Assembly (NCBI GenBank): GCA_947095535.1
Contig: OX352772.1
Coordinates: forward strand, 145,309,447-145,373,446
DNA: 64,000 bases
Reading direction: 5' to 3'
From: Poecilobothrus nobilitatus
Lineage: Eukaryota > Arthropoda > Insecta > Diptera > Dolichopodidae
Shown: one piece after another, positions 36,181 to 45,742 of the stretch
How the letters are laid out: every line of letters starts with the position of its first letter
How positions within the stretch are numbered: position 1 is the first letter of the stretch
The notes under the pieces: model-generated
Told to the model about the DNA's origin: nothing
The model's database searches: none
What the model saw: the letters and a program-made list of their open reading frames with translations, nothing else
Position numbers and translations under genes: made by a program

Positions 36181-36779
36181 TGTGGCATACCCTTAAAAAT
36201 CATTTGGTTAGTGGGTTGCAATTTTTATTTAAAATGATAACCGTGATAGCAGTGATTCGGCTAAAAATGTTTATAATTCTTTTTTTTATTTATTTATATG
36301 TATATTTTTTTATGCACAAGTCTGAAGTACAATATGTGTTCATTTGTTTTGTTTTTATAATTTATATAATGTTATTATAATTTATACAATGTTATTAGAA
36401 TTTATACAATGTTAAGTACAACAACGAAGATATAATATTTCTTTTTAATTTTTACTAATTTTGTTCTGTTTTACTTATTTTTTTCTGGTACTATTTTTCA
36501 AGTTTTGTAAAAATTTGCGGTAAATTTTTTATAAGTAGTTCATGCCAACACTGGTGTGTACGTGTACCTATATCTTATATTTTATTAACAAAACAAAATC
36601 TCTTTTTAAATAGAGTAGACTGTAGAGTAGTAAAATCTCCACTAATACTATTAAATGATTGAAGAAATTTTATTTTTCTCAAAAATATTTCATAGTAAAA
36701 AAGTTTATATGAAGTTGACCCTCTTTCTATTATCTTTACTCAATGGTTTAATCTAAATTTTTCTTTAAATCATTTAAAC
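36181..36779. other. AT-rich loop segment
   Basis: No gene is supported. The frame 36180-36380 is hydrophobic but arises from T-rich sequence. There is a small tandem repeat, AATTTATA(C/T)AATGTTATTA, near 36358-36412. Positions 36772-36779 (ATTTAAAC) are the left target-site duplication of the MITE that follows. Confidence 0.5.
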
Positions 36780-37309
36780 GGGTCTAATACGAAATCTCGG
36801 TTTTCAAAATCTCGTTTTTAAAAAATCTCGTTTTTCAAAATATCGTTTTTACAAAATCTCGTTTTTACAAAATCTCGTTTTTCAAAATCTCGTTTTTTTT
36901 TTGTGTTTTTTCTTTAATTTGTAAAATAATATCCGGGGCTGTTATTTCTCGTTGTGATTGAGCAATAAAGTCCCGGGGTGTTATTTTATATTTAATGAGA
37001 AATAATGACACCCCGGGGCCTTATTGCGCAGGGCCTTAATGCATTGCACCAAAATTTTATATATTGTTAAAAAAATAAATATATTAAAAAGTCCTGCCGC
37101 ACCCTCGACAATTAATTTTTTAAATCCGTGCATGTTGCCGATATGAATAATAAAAATACGGAACTTAAAATTTAATGTATTATTTTTGCTGCACTAAAAA
37201 CGAGATTTACCGAGATTTAAAAAAAAACAAGATTTTTTAAAAGAAAATTTTGAAAAAACGCGATTTTGTAGAACGAGATTTTGAAAATCGAAATTTCGTA
37301 TCGCTCCGC
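36780..37309. mobile_element. 530-bp MITE with 8-bp target-site duplication
   Basis: The element is flanked by ATTTAAAC on both sides (36772-36779 and 37310-37317). Its ends are inverted: on the left, ATACGAAATCTCGGTTTTCA, continuing AAATCTCG; on the right, complemented, ATACGAAATTTCGATTTTCA, continuing AAATCTCG. About eight spaced copies of AAATCTCGTTTTT fill the first 120 bp, and degenerate copies lie inverted at 37197-37290. They look like subterminal transposase-binding sites. There is no coding capacity. The 8-bp duplication and subterminal repeats fit a non-autonomous hAT-type element. The outermost 5-8 bases of the two ends match less well, so the exact boundary could shift slightly. 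Confidence 0.8.
36962..37027. repeat. GC-rich long hairpin inside the MITE
   Basis: Left arm 36962-36986 (GCAATAAAGTCCCGGGGTGT plus TATTT) pairs with 37000-37027 around a 13-nt loop, with a CCCCGGGG-type core and a few mismatches or bulges. A further partial copy of the arm (CCGGGGCTGTTATTTCTC) lies at 36933-36950. Such a GC-rich stem is striking in sequence that is otherwise over 75 percent A/T. Confidence 0.8.
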
Positions 37310-37317
37310 ATTTAAAC

Positions 37318-37619
37318 ACATAATTTCTTTCGTTGCCCGAAAACAAAGACCACTGGTGGTTGACTTAGAAGAAATTTTTTTTTTTGTCAAAAATTTTAGA
37401 AAAGTCAAAGTACTTCCAAGTAACGTCAAAAATAGCGCCATTTTCTTTTATACCGCCATATGGAATTTTTTAAATTGTCAAAAGTCATATGTTAACCAGT
37501 TCCAGTTTTGAATCCATTTGGAATCAAATATTGGTTTACTTACCTTATATCCATATGACATACGTAAGTTTCAGCATTTTAGTGTATTGTTTTGGTTTTA
37601 TTAATAAATTTTAAATCAA
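37318..37619. other. Upstream flank of the ITPA pseudogene
   Basis: No gene was recognised. AAAATAGCGCCATTTTC near 37430-37446 is a GC-containing word of the kind found in TATA-less insect promoters, so this may be the old ITPA promoter. That is inference from position. Confidence 0.35.
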
Positions 37620-38126
37620 ATGCTTTAAAAATTTAAAGGTAAGTTTTGATTTAACTGAAGAGATAAAATTTTATATTTTATTTTATTTTAAATCATAGGA
37701 AGACCTCTTACAATTGTTACTGGAAATGCGAAAAAGTTAGAGGAACTCATTACCATTTTAGAGCCTAAGTATCCTCGTACCTTACAATCAAAGAAGATAG
37801 ATTTACTGGAATTGTAAGGTTGGACTGTTATAATTATACCTATTATTAATTCTCTTAACTTTAAAAAATAATTTTATTTTTAAGGTGAAATAGATGAAAT
37901 TTGTTAAAAAAAATGTAAAGAAGCAGCAAAACAAGTGAAGGGACCTGTTTTGGTGAAGATACATGTTTATGTTTTAATGCATTGAAAGGTTTACCCGGAC
38001 CTTATATCAAATGGTTTTTAGAAAAATTCGGTTCAAAAGGACTACAAAATCCTCGAAGACTGGGAAGATAAATCAGCTCAAGCTTCTCGTACTTTATCAT
38101 ATTGTAAAGGTGAAAATCATGATGGT
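37620..38126 (+). pseudogene. Inosine triphosphatase (ITPA/HAM1) pseudogene, introns kept, 3' half missing
   Basis: This is homologous to ITP pyrophosphatase, which removes inosine and xanthosine triphosphates from the nucleotide pool. Exon 1 (37620-37638) starts ATG CTT TAA. Exon 2 (37699-37818) reads GRPLTIVTGNAKKLEELITI, then LEPKYPRTLQSKKIDLLEL, with the family signature TGNAKKLEE. Exon 3 (37885-38126) has 'GEIDEIC', [36 protein letters not shown], then [25 protein letters not shown]. The lesions are a stop at codon 3, a stop where a Gln is expected before GEID, a stop after EIC, a one-base loss before the catalytic Asp-Thr segment near 37960, and a frame change near 38048. The C-terminal exons are absent. 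Retained introns show this is a duplicated gene, not a processed copy. Confidence 0.88.
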
Positions 38127-38362
38127 TAATTTTTAATATTGAAAAAAAATTTGTTATTATACAATTTCTTTTTTTTATTTGAAAATTTGAAAAATAAAAT
38201 AGGAAAGAAATATAGGTGAAGAAATATGGGCGACATCTGGTGATTTTAAAGTGAAACTGCTTAGCGACATATATTGGCCTTTTATATATAACTACCTAGT
38301 AGTTTATTGAAACTAGGAGCAATTCCAGCGATCGCGGCGCTGGCATCTAAAAATTTTAAGTA
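38085..38362 (-). repeat. Inverted repeat arm B, overlapping ITPA exon 3
   Basis: The reverse complement matches 35914-36180. The arm starts inside the last ITPA exon fragment and extends through its downstream intron to TTTTAAGTA (38354-38362). The loop between arms is about 1.9 kb and holds the MITE and the rest of the ITPA pseudogene. A transcript crossing the locus could fold into a long imperfect hairpin. Confidence 0.85.
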
Positions 38363-39716
38363 AAAAACGTAAGTGGCATAAGAAAAAATGACACCATGTA
38401 GAGCGCATATAGCAAATTTGCGCATTCGTAAGTAGCAACATTGCTATCATGTTGTTATACTTGCGAACATTTTTGACGTTTATTTTACTTTTTTTATTCG
38501 TTTGATAATTTATTTGCAAAGGGGTATAAGTTTTTGTTAATTACTTAAACTTAGTTTTAAAAATAAATAAAATTAGTTTTTAATAATTAATATACATATA
38601 TAGTTTATGATAATTAAAGTTCTATGTTCAAACAGAAACTATTTTAACTATATTTTGTTTCAAAAAATTTTTTTTATCGATAGCATCTCAATTTACTATT
38701 ATAAATGTCGAACGAATCTCCGCTAAGAAGAAAAGTTGTTTAAAGTTAAAATCAATTCTTTTTTTGAATTTTGTAAAGTTAAGACTCATTCTTGAATTTT
38801 ATGAATTTAAAAGTAAAGTTAAAATTAATTTTTGAATTTTGTGAATTTAAAAGAAAAGTTAAGATAAATTAATTTTTTTGGAATTTAAAACTTTATGAAT
38901 CTAATTAAATTTAAACTATTTTATACTTATTAGTTAAACTTTTTTTGTGATAAATTAAAATTTTGAACTAAACAATGAATATTATGAATTTAACTTAAAT
39001 TTAGATTAATTTATACTTCAAATATGTAACTATTAAACTAAAAAAAAAACTATTGAAAAAATTTGAACATTGTAAATATTATTATTGACTATTTTTGTAT
39101 TTATCCCGAACAAATTTTTTAAACCATTTCTGCACAAAATATAGAACCGCGAAATTCTGTTTTTTTTTTTGCAGATTAACATATGTTGAACCAAAAATTT
39201 ATGCAGAAATAATATTTATTTACAGCTTATAAAAAAATGAAATGTATTCTTTTCTTATTTATACTATAGTAGTGGTGTGGTAGTGGTAATATTTTTTTTA
39301 TTCGTATTCATTCTTATTTGTTTGTACTCATGTTTATTAGATTAGAAATGATTAGAAATTAGAATTGAATGTGTAATAATTTTTGTCTGTGGATTCTGAG
39401 TATGTAGTTGCGTTAGATTGTTAGAAGAACAATATTGTTTTTGTTGTTTATGTCATTTAGAGTTTCCAACGTAAATAAATGTAAAGTAAATGAAGTAAGA
39501 AATTAAAAAACTTTTTTTCCTGCTTTATTTTTGTTGTTGTTATCAATGAAAATAGAAGAATAATTTTTTTTTTTGGAATAATTATTTTTGCTTGGCCTAT
39601 GAAATATGAATTGATATACATATTTAAGGCGGAGTAAAATGCGTATGCGTGTATTAAGTAAAATTAAAAATAATTTTATTATGCATGTATAAGAACATAA
39701 CGTATTGAACTAGGTA
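38363..39716. other. AT-rich spacer
   Basis: No gene was found. 38740-39060 consists of repeated 'TTTTGAATTTTGTGAATTTAAAAGTAAAGTTAA' wording (for example 38765-38880), a degenerate simple repeat. The rest has no recognisable element. Confidence 0.5.
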
Positions 39717-41345
39717 ATTAAATAAAAAACGAGAAAGAATACAGTTGCCTTTGTCAACTCTTAGATACCCGTACGAACCGTTAGTATGTTCACAGCCTGT
39801 CACTCTTACAATATTATTTTTTTAATATTTTAGTATTTTAAAATAATTTCGGTGACTTTTATAATTTCTAGAACTATGGGTTGTACATATATTCAAACTA
39901 TATGTTTATACATTCTTCAAAAGCAGATTCTAACCTTCTACATAACGATTATCAATCCAGAACTTTTTCAAATATTCTATAGTACCATTTAATACTAAGC
40001 GGTAAGTGTATATTAAATTACAAAATAGTAAACATAATTTTAAATATTATATTATATTAATGCGCACATAGTATATTTATATTGTTATAAGTATATTGCC
40101 ATACATTGCAATATTGCTTTAAAAATATTTCCATTCATGGAATAATTTCTTATAAGTACAATAAAATACATATATGTATGTAAATACGGCGCTATATAAT
40201 ATACATCTATACTCTTATCATTCATTCATCAGTGACATACGATATGTAAATAAATGATATTATATAAGTATGTATGTATATCAACATCATATAAATAAAA
40301 ATTCTTCAAGCAACCGTTATGTTGTTTATTTATTTACATTTTTTTGTACTACGCATTATTTCCTCAACAATTTCAAATTATCGAGTAAAACAAAATGCTA
40401 AAATATCGTTAAAGAAATTTGTTAGAAAATTTGAAAAAATCAAGTAACACTTTCCTCAATTATAAAGTAACCCTATATTATTAAAGAAAGTTGTTAAAAG
40501 AAATAAGAGTATAATGTTGAAACTTTAACTTTTGTGTATTACTTCAAAAAAATTTTAACAGGTGTTCAAGTTACAGGTGTTTAAAAATAGGAAATTTTCA
40601 GTTTTAGCTCCTAAACGGGGGCTGATACAAAAAAAATTTCTGAAATGACTCATACTTATTTTCAAAAATCTAACTTCTGTCAAAATTTCAAGTTTTCAAC
40701 TTAAACCGTTTATAAGATGGAAGGGTTAAAGGATTTTGCAAAATTTGAGTTTCGCATAACGGTAAATTGAGACACCGTATGCCACAAGTATATATTTAGG
40801 ATATATATACTTTTAAAGCTAATAAAAGCAGTAATCGTTTGGCGTTTTCAAAATGAAGATATACCTTTACAACTTGTGCTATAACAATTTAAATATAGAG
40901 CTTTTTTGAACCTTTGGGGAGCTGTAGCTCCGTAACGGGTGGGGCTACAAAAAAAAGTTATTAAAAATAAAATTAATATTTTTATAAGATCTATCAGCAA
41001 TTAAAATTTCATAGCTCTATTTCAAAAAAAAAATGTGGGGATCTAAAAGTTAGGTGTTCGAGAGCTACCCGAAGTTTTGGTCGGAGCTCAACCAAAAAAA
41101 AATAGGGAACCTACAAATTGCTCCCAGAATATTTTGTCTAAATTTCAAGATTCTAGCTTTCTTAGTTTTTGAGTTAACGTGCTGACCGACGGACGGAAGG
41201 ACGGACACGGCTCAATCGACTTAGAATTTTTTTCTGATCCGATCCATACCTTTGAAGGTATATCTAGCTCGCTATTTCGAGGTGTTACAAACGGAGGAGT
41301 AATTTTATTATACCCGATACTTATCGTACGGGTGTAATAAGATAA
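39717..41345 (+). repeat. Composite repeat, fuller copy
   Basis: The left part (39717-40398) matches 27950-28605 and begins with the end of the Myb-like reading frame (AAATAAAAAACGAGAAAGAATAC). The middle (40400-41060) is family A sequence, with CGCATAACGGTAAATTGAGAC near 40755, shared with 10077-11340 (inverted) and 49540-50245. The right part is the terminal module: TTTTTGAGTTAACGTGCTG, GACGGACGGAAGGACGGAC, AATCGACTTAG, CGAGGTGTTACAAACGGAGG and TATACCCGATACTTATCGTACGGGTGTAA (to about 41338). Because copy 1 shares the same left/middle junction, the composite was probably amplified as one unit. Confidence 0.75.
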
Positions 41346-42490
41346 GTGATAATAAGTGACTTTTATTAAATATTTTGTTTTAATAAATAAACTTAAGGTA
41401 ATAACGGAACAATTCAATGTTAAATTATAGATTTAATGAAATAAAAGTTTAGTTTCCTACTTAGAGTAAATATATAGACATGATATACCTAGTGCTAATA
41501 AAATTTAATAATTTTTAAAAGTTTTGTAAAATTAATAAAAAAATCAAATTTTATTAAACAGTTTTCTTTTTAATATTAGTACCTAAATGGGGAATAGGAA
41601 TATTAGTACAGTACCTAAATAGGGTATCAAAAAATAACAAAAGTAAATAAAAATAATTGAAAAAAATATTTTATTGCTTAAAATTAAAGAATAGAACGAA
41701 AACTTTAAAAGGGAAAAAGTAACATGGAAAATTCTAAAATATAATCTGATAGGATTTATTTTCTAAACGGCATAAAAAACGCTTTTTATTTGCACATTTA
41801 GAAAAAAATAAAAATTTAAAATTTATGTAAACACATTTTGCAAGACAATATAAATAACTATTTGCAAAATTATTTACAAAATTATAACTAAGCATAATAA
41901 ACTATTTTAACTTTTAAAAAAATTTAACATTCACACGTTCTTACTATAACAATTTTTTTAATAACAATTTTCTTAATCTTTTTTGTCAATTCAAAATCAA
42001 ATCAGAAAAAACAATTGCAATAGTTAAAGGTATAATTTACTCCATTTTTATAAGTATATTCCAATGTTGCATTAAACTAAACAAAAGTACAAACGAAATA
42101 AAAAAAACCAGCAAAAGAACTCATTCACATAAGCACATGGTAAAAATGAAGCAAACAATTTTGTATTCTTTTTGCAATTAATTTATTTTTTTTTTTCAAT
42201 TTTATATTTATATTATATATATATAGTTATATATTATACATATTATCATTTTTGCTACATTAACATTAATTTTAATATTATATTAAAAATAAAAGCACAC
42301 TTAAATCTAAAAATTTTTTTTCTACAACAAAAAACTAATTTTTTAATTATTAACTTATATTTTTGTATACGTATTGATTTAATAATTTTTAATTTATAAT
42401 CTTTAATATTGCTATTTTTAATTGTTAATTTTAATTGTTAATTTTTTCGTTATAACAAAAAAGAAAAAAAAAAAATTCACTAAACAAACA
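41346..42490. other. AT-rich spacer
   Basis: No gene was recognised. A short repeat, TAGTACCTAAATGGGG/AGTACCTAAATAGGG, occurs at 41578-41630. The region runs into the untranslated leader of the LINE at 42498. Confidence 0.5.
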
Positions 42491-42497
42491 AGCAACA

Positions 42498-42857
42498 ATG
42501 TCAGAACAAATAAGAAAAGAAAATATTACTAATAGCTACCAAAAAGAGACTGATTACAGAAATATCAGTACTACCAAATTTAGTAATGACATAAAAATGA
42601 TTTTTCTATTCAGCTCTTTCTATTTTACGCATAATATATATCGTAGTTCACTTAGACAAATTTTTAAAGCAACATTAATAACAGGAACAGAGATAGATAA
42701 GAATGAATATATTATTAATTTTAAAATGAATTTTATAGTACAATTTTTTGCAGACATGAACAATTTATTAGGCGATTTTTATAAAAAAAATTTTAACATT
42801 TTATATCCTACTTATAATTATATATTAATACTATTTATTTTCAAGAATAATGATTGA
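42498..42857 (+). CDS. Unrecognised 119-codon frame before a LINE, possible ORF1 remnant
   Basis: ATG 42498 has a good eukaryotic start context (CAACAATGTC). The protein starts MSEQIRKENITNSYQKETDY, contains Asn/Ile/Phe-rich sequence and ends at TGA 42857, 38 bp before the LINE endonuclease frame. I recognise no zinc knuckle, RRM or other ORF1 hallmark. By position it could be what is left of a LINE ORF1; it may equally be chance in T/A-rich sequence. Confidence 0.3.
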   Translation: MSEQIRKENITNSYQKETDYRNISTTKFSNDIKMIFLFSSFYFTHNIYRSSLRQIFKATLITGTEIDKNEYIINFKMNFIVQFFADMNNLLGDFYKKNFNILYPTYNYILILFIFKNND

Positions 42858-42894
42858 TATCAATAGTAGTTGAAATATTAAATGCTCTACAGTA

Positions 42895-45735
42895 TTGAAT
42901 AATAGTATTGTGTCAAAATTTAAAAACAAACTAAATATTATTTACTTAAATATTCAAAGTATTAGGAATAAGGTGTACGATTTAGAATTATTAGTTAATT
43001 CCTTTGACGCAGATATGGATATTATTGTGCTTACAGAAATCTGGATTAGCAAAAGTGAAAATAAGTTTTTCAACATTCCAGGCTATACAGCTCACTTTTC
43101 CAATAGGCAAAACTCGTATGGAGGTGTTGCGATGTTTGTAAATAACTGTCTTAGTTCTAGCATTATTTTTGAAGAAGAATTTGATAATTGTAATGAGTTG
43201 TAAAAATTGTAACTAGTTGTAAAAATATTACGTCATGGTATAAATATTATATCTGTATATAGGGCGCCTTATTCAAACATAGATTTCTTCATCGATAAAA
43301 TAGATGAATATACATCGAGGTTTAAAAATGCATGGATCTTCGGCGATTTTAATATTAATATACTGGAAAAGAAAAACAGAGACGTAGTGAACTATTCTAA
43401 CACTTTATTAAGCAATGGTTTTATCATAGGGAATAAAATAATGGAAGCTTTCGCAACTAGGATAGGTAAAACAACAAAAACAATAATCGACCATTTCATA
43501 ACCGATAATTTTAAATACGAATACAACTTTCATATTACTGATACTTCCTTATTTGACCACCAATTGATCTTAGTTAGTATTAACCTAAACCCGATCAGAG
43601 AAAACGTAGAAAATTTTAAGACAGTTCTGAATTATCACAGATTATCTAATGACTCGGTCTGGGACAATATTAATTTTTCGGGACCTTCGATATTTTTGTT
43701 CATAACCTAACATTACTAATAAACAAATATACAACTAGAACTCCGAATAATAAACGTAAAAAAAAGAATGGATAAGCGATGAAATTCTTAAGATGATATC
43801 CGCGATTCTTTCATGAAGTATAAAAGGAAATATCCAGATGATGCTAAGATCTCTGACCTTTATAATTCTTATAGAGACAAAGTTAAAATCTTAATTCAAA
43901 AAGCTAAAGTTAGATATTGTAAAGAAGAAATAGCAAAAAATCCAAATGACAGTAAAACACTGTGGGAGCTATACAAAAAGATTATGTTTAATAATAAACA
44001 TAATAATCCAGAAAACCAAATCAAAATCCTGGAGCATAATAATGAAATTATTTCTAATCAGCAGACCATTTGTGAATATATGAACGATTTCTTTATTAAT
44101 ATAACAAATAATTTGGAGATTCCGGATGAAATCGTTAATCAAAATGTTTTCAACAACTTCATGTACACCATCTATTCTCCATTTGAACTTAGTCCAACTA
44201 CAGCTGAAGAGGTGGCAGCCGCGATATCGTCGTTAAAACCTAATTCAGCAACCGGGTATGATAAGATCTCGTCTAAATTTGTTAAAAAATTTTCTGATAA
44301 ACTTATACCTACTCTAACTAAATTCATTAATATTTCATTTGAGACATTTATCTTTCCGGAATCTTTAAAAATAGCTGTAGTAACACTGATATATGAAAAG
44401 GATAATGCATGTAATCCAACCAATTATAGACCTATATCAGTCCTGAGTACCTTCTCAAAAATATTTGAAAAAATTATTAAAAATAGGTTAAACCGTTTTA
44501 TTACGCAAAATGGATATATTCAGAACAATTCGGCTTCGAAAAAAACTCGAACACCACTGCGGCATGCCTTGCACTTACAGATTTTATGTCTAGGAGCATG
44601 GATGAGAGAAAATATACCGCATGTACATTTATCGACTTGCAAAAAGCTTTTGATTGCGTGGATTACGATATTCTACTTCTTAAGCTAAAAAAGATGGGGT
44701 TTACTTGGAAGTTAATTAATTTTTTCAAAACGTACTTAATTGGTCGGTCTCAAAGGGTAAAAATAGGGAATACCTGTAGTAGCACTAGAGTAACTATAAA
44801 AGGTGTGCTTCAGGGATCTATTTTAGGACCCGACCTATTTAAAATATATATTAATGATTTGGCACGCCTCAATCTAAAAGCAAAATTACAACTATATGCA
44901 AACGATGCGGGACTAAAATATCGGAAAACAGCGAAATAGAATTAAAATCTGCAATTATGGATGATCTAAAAATAATAGATAATTGGTTAATGAAAAACAG
45001 GCTAGCAATAAACTTAAAAAAAACTAAAATACTCGTGTTTGAACACGAACTTTTTCAAGATACTACATTCCTATATAATAACCATAAAATTGCAACTGTA
45101 AAATTGTAAAAAATTTTAATTTTCTAGATTTAGTAATTGATAGTACGCTTAAATGGACTGATCATTTTGATTTTCTCTGTAAGAAAATTACTCCATACAT
45201 ATTTATACTAAACAGATTATAAAGATTTTTAGACAATAAAACACTACATATCATTTTTTCTTCATATATCTATTCCAATATTATATACCTAAATCCTATT
45301 TGGTGTAGAACCACTAAATGCCACTTAATAAGGCTTAATATACTTCATAAGAAAGCCATAAAGATAATTCACAATTATCCTATACTGCATCCTACCAATG
45401 AACTATATTCAGTAATATTCAAGCTTAGACTTCATTTGTAAAAGGGAAACATATTTATTAACCATCAAGATTATAAATAATTTGATTAAACATAATTTTG
45501 TACCGAATAGGAACATTGATATACATATGTACAATACTAGAAATAAATTAAACTTTTATCTTACTCTATTTAGGACGAGAAAACAAAAGTTAAATTGTCT
45601 TTATGCTTGTTTAAAGTCTTTTAATGAATTTCCAACGAAGTTAAAATCAGAAATAAGCCTTAGTCTCTTTAAGAAAAATATCGTGGTATTTTTAGAATCT
45701 TCCGGTTTACAATACATATACGATACATAATTTAA
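42895..45735 (+). pseudogene. LINE ORF2 (endonuclease plus RT), nearly full length, decayed
   Basis: This is the most complete LINE in the window. 42895-43203 is the endonuclease start (KLNIIYLNIQSIRNKVYDLE, then TEIWI with the catalytic Glu). About 43205-43710 continues it (VYRAPYSN, AWIFGDFNIN, then SLFDHQLIL with the catalytic Asp-His). 43813-44540 is the linker and early RT (NSATGYDKISSKFVKKFSDK, NYRPISVLSTFSKIFEKIIK). After a frame change, 44586-44939 has motif A (CTFIDLQKAFDCVDYDILLL), motif B (GVLQGSILGPDLFKIYINDL) and motif C reading YANDAG, where the first catalytic Asp has become Asn. 44940-45730 is the C-terminus. Frameshifts near 43203, 43710, 44540 and 44935 break it. It abuts the family B repeat at 45743. 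Confidence 0.85.
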
Positions 45736-45742
45736 AAAAAAC

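Noticed and set aside
36180..36380. Hydrophobic 66-codon frame between the inverted repeats
   Set aside because: Arises from T-rich DNA; apparent membrane segments of this kind are expected by chance here.
42172..42399. 75-codon hydrophobic frame
   Set aside because: Composition is driven by T/A runs, with no start context or family resemblance.
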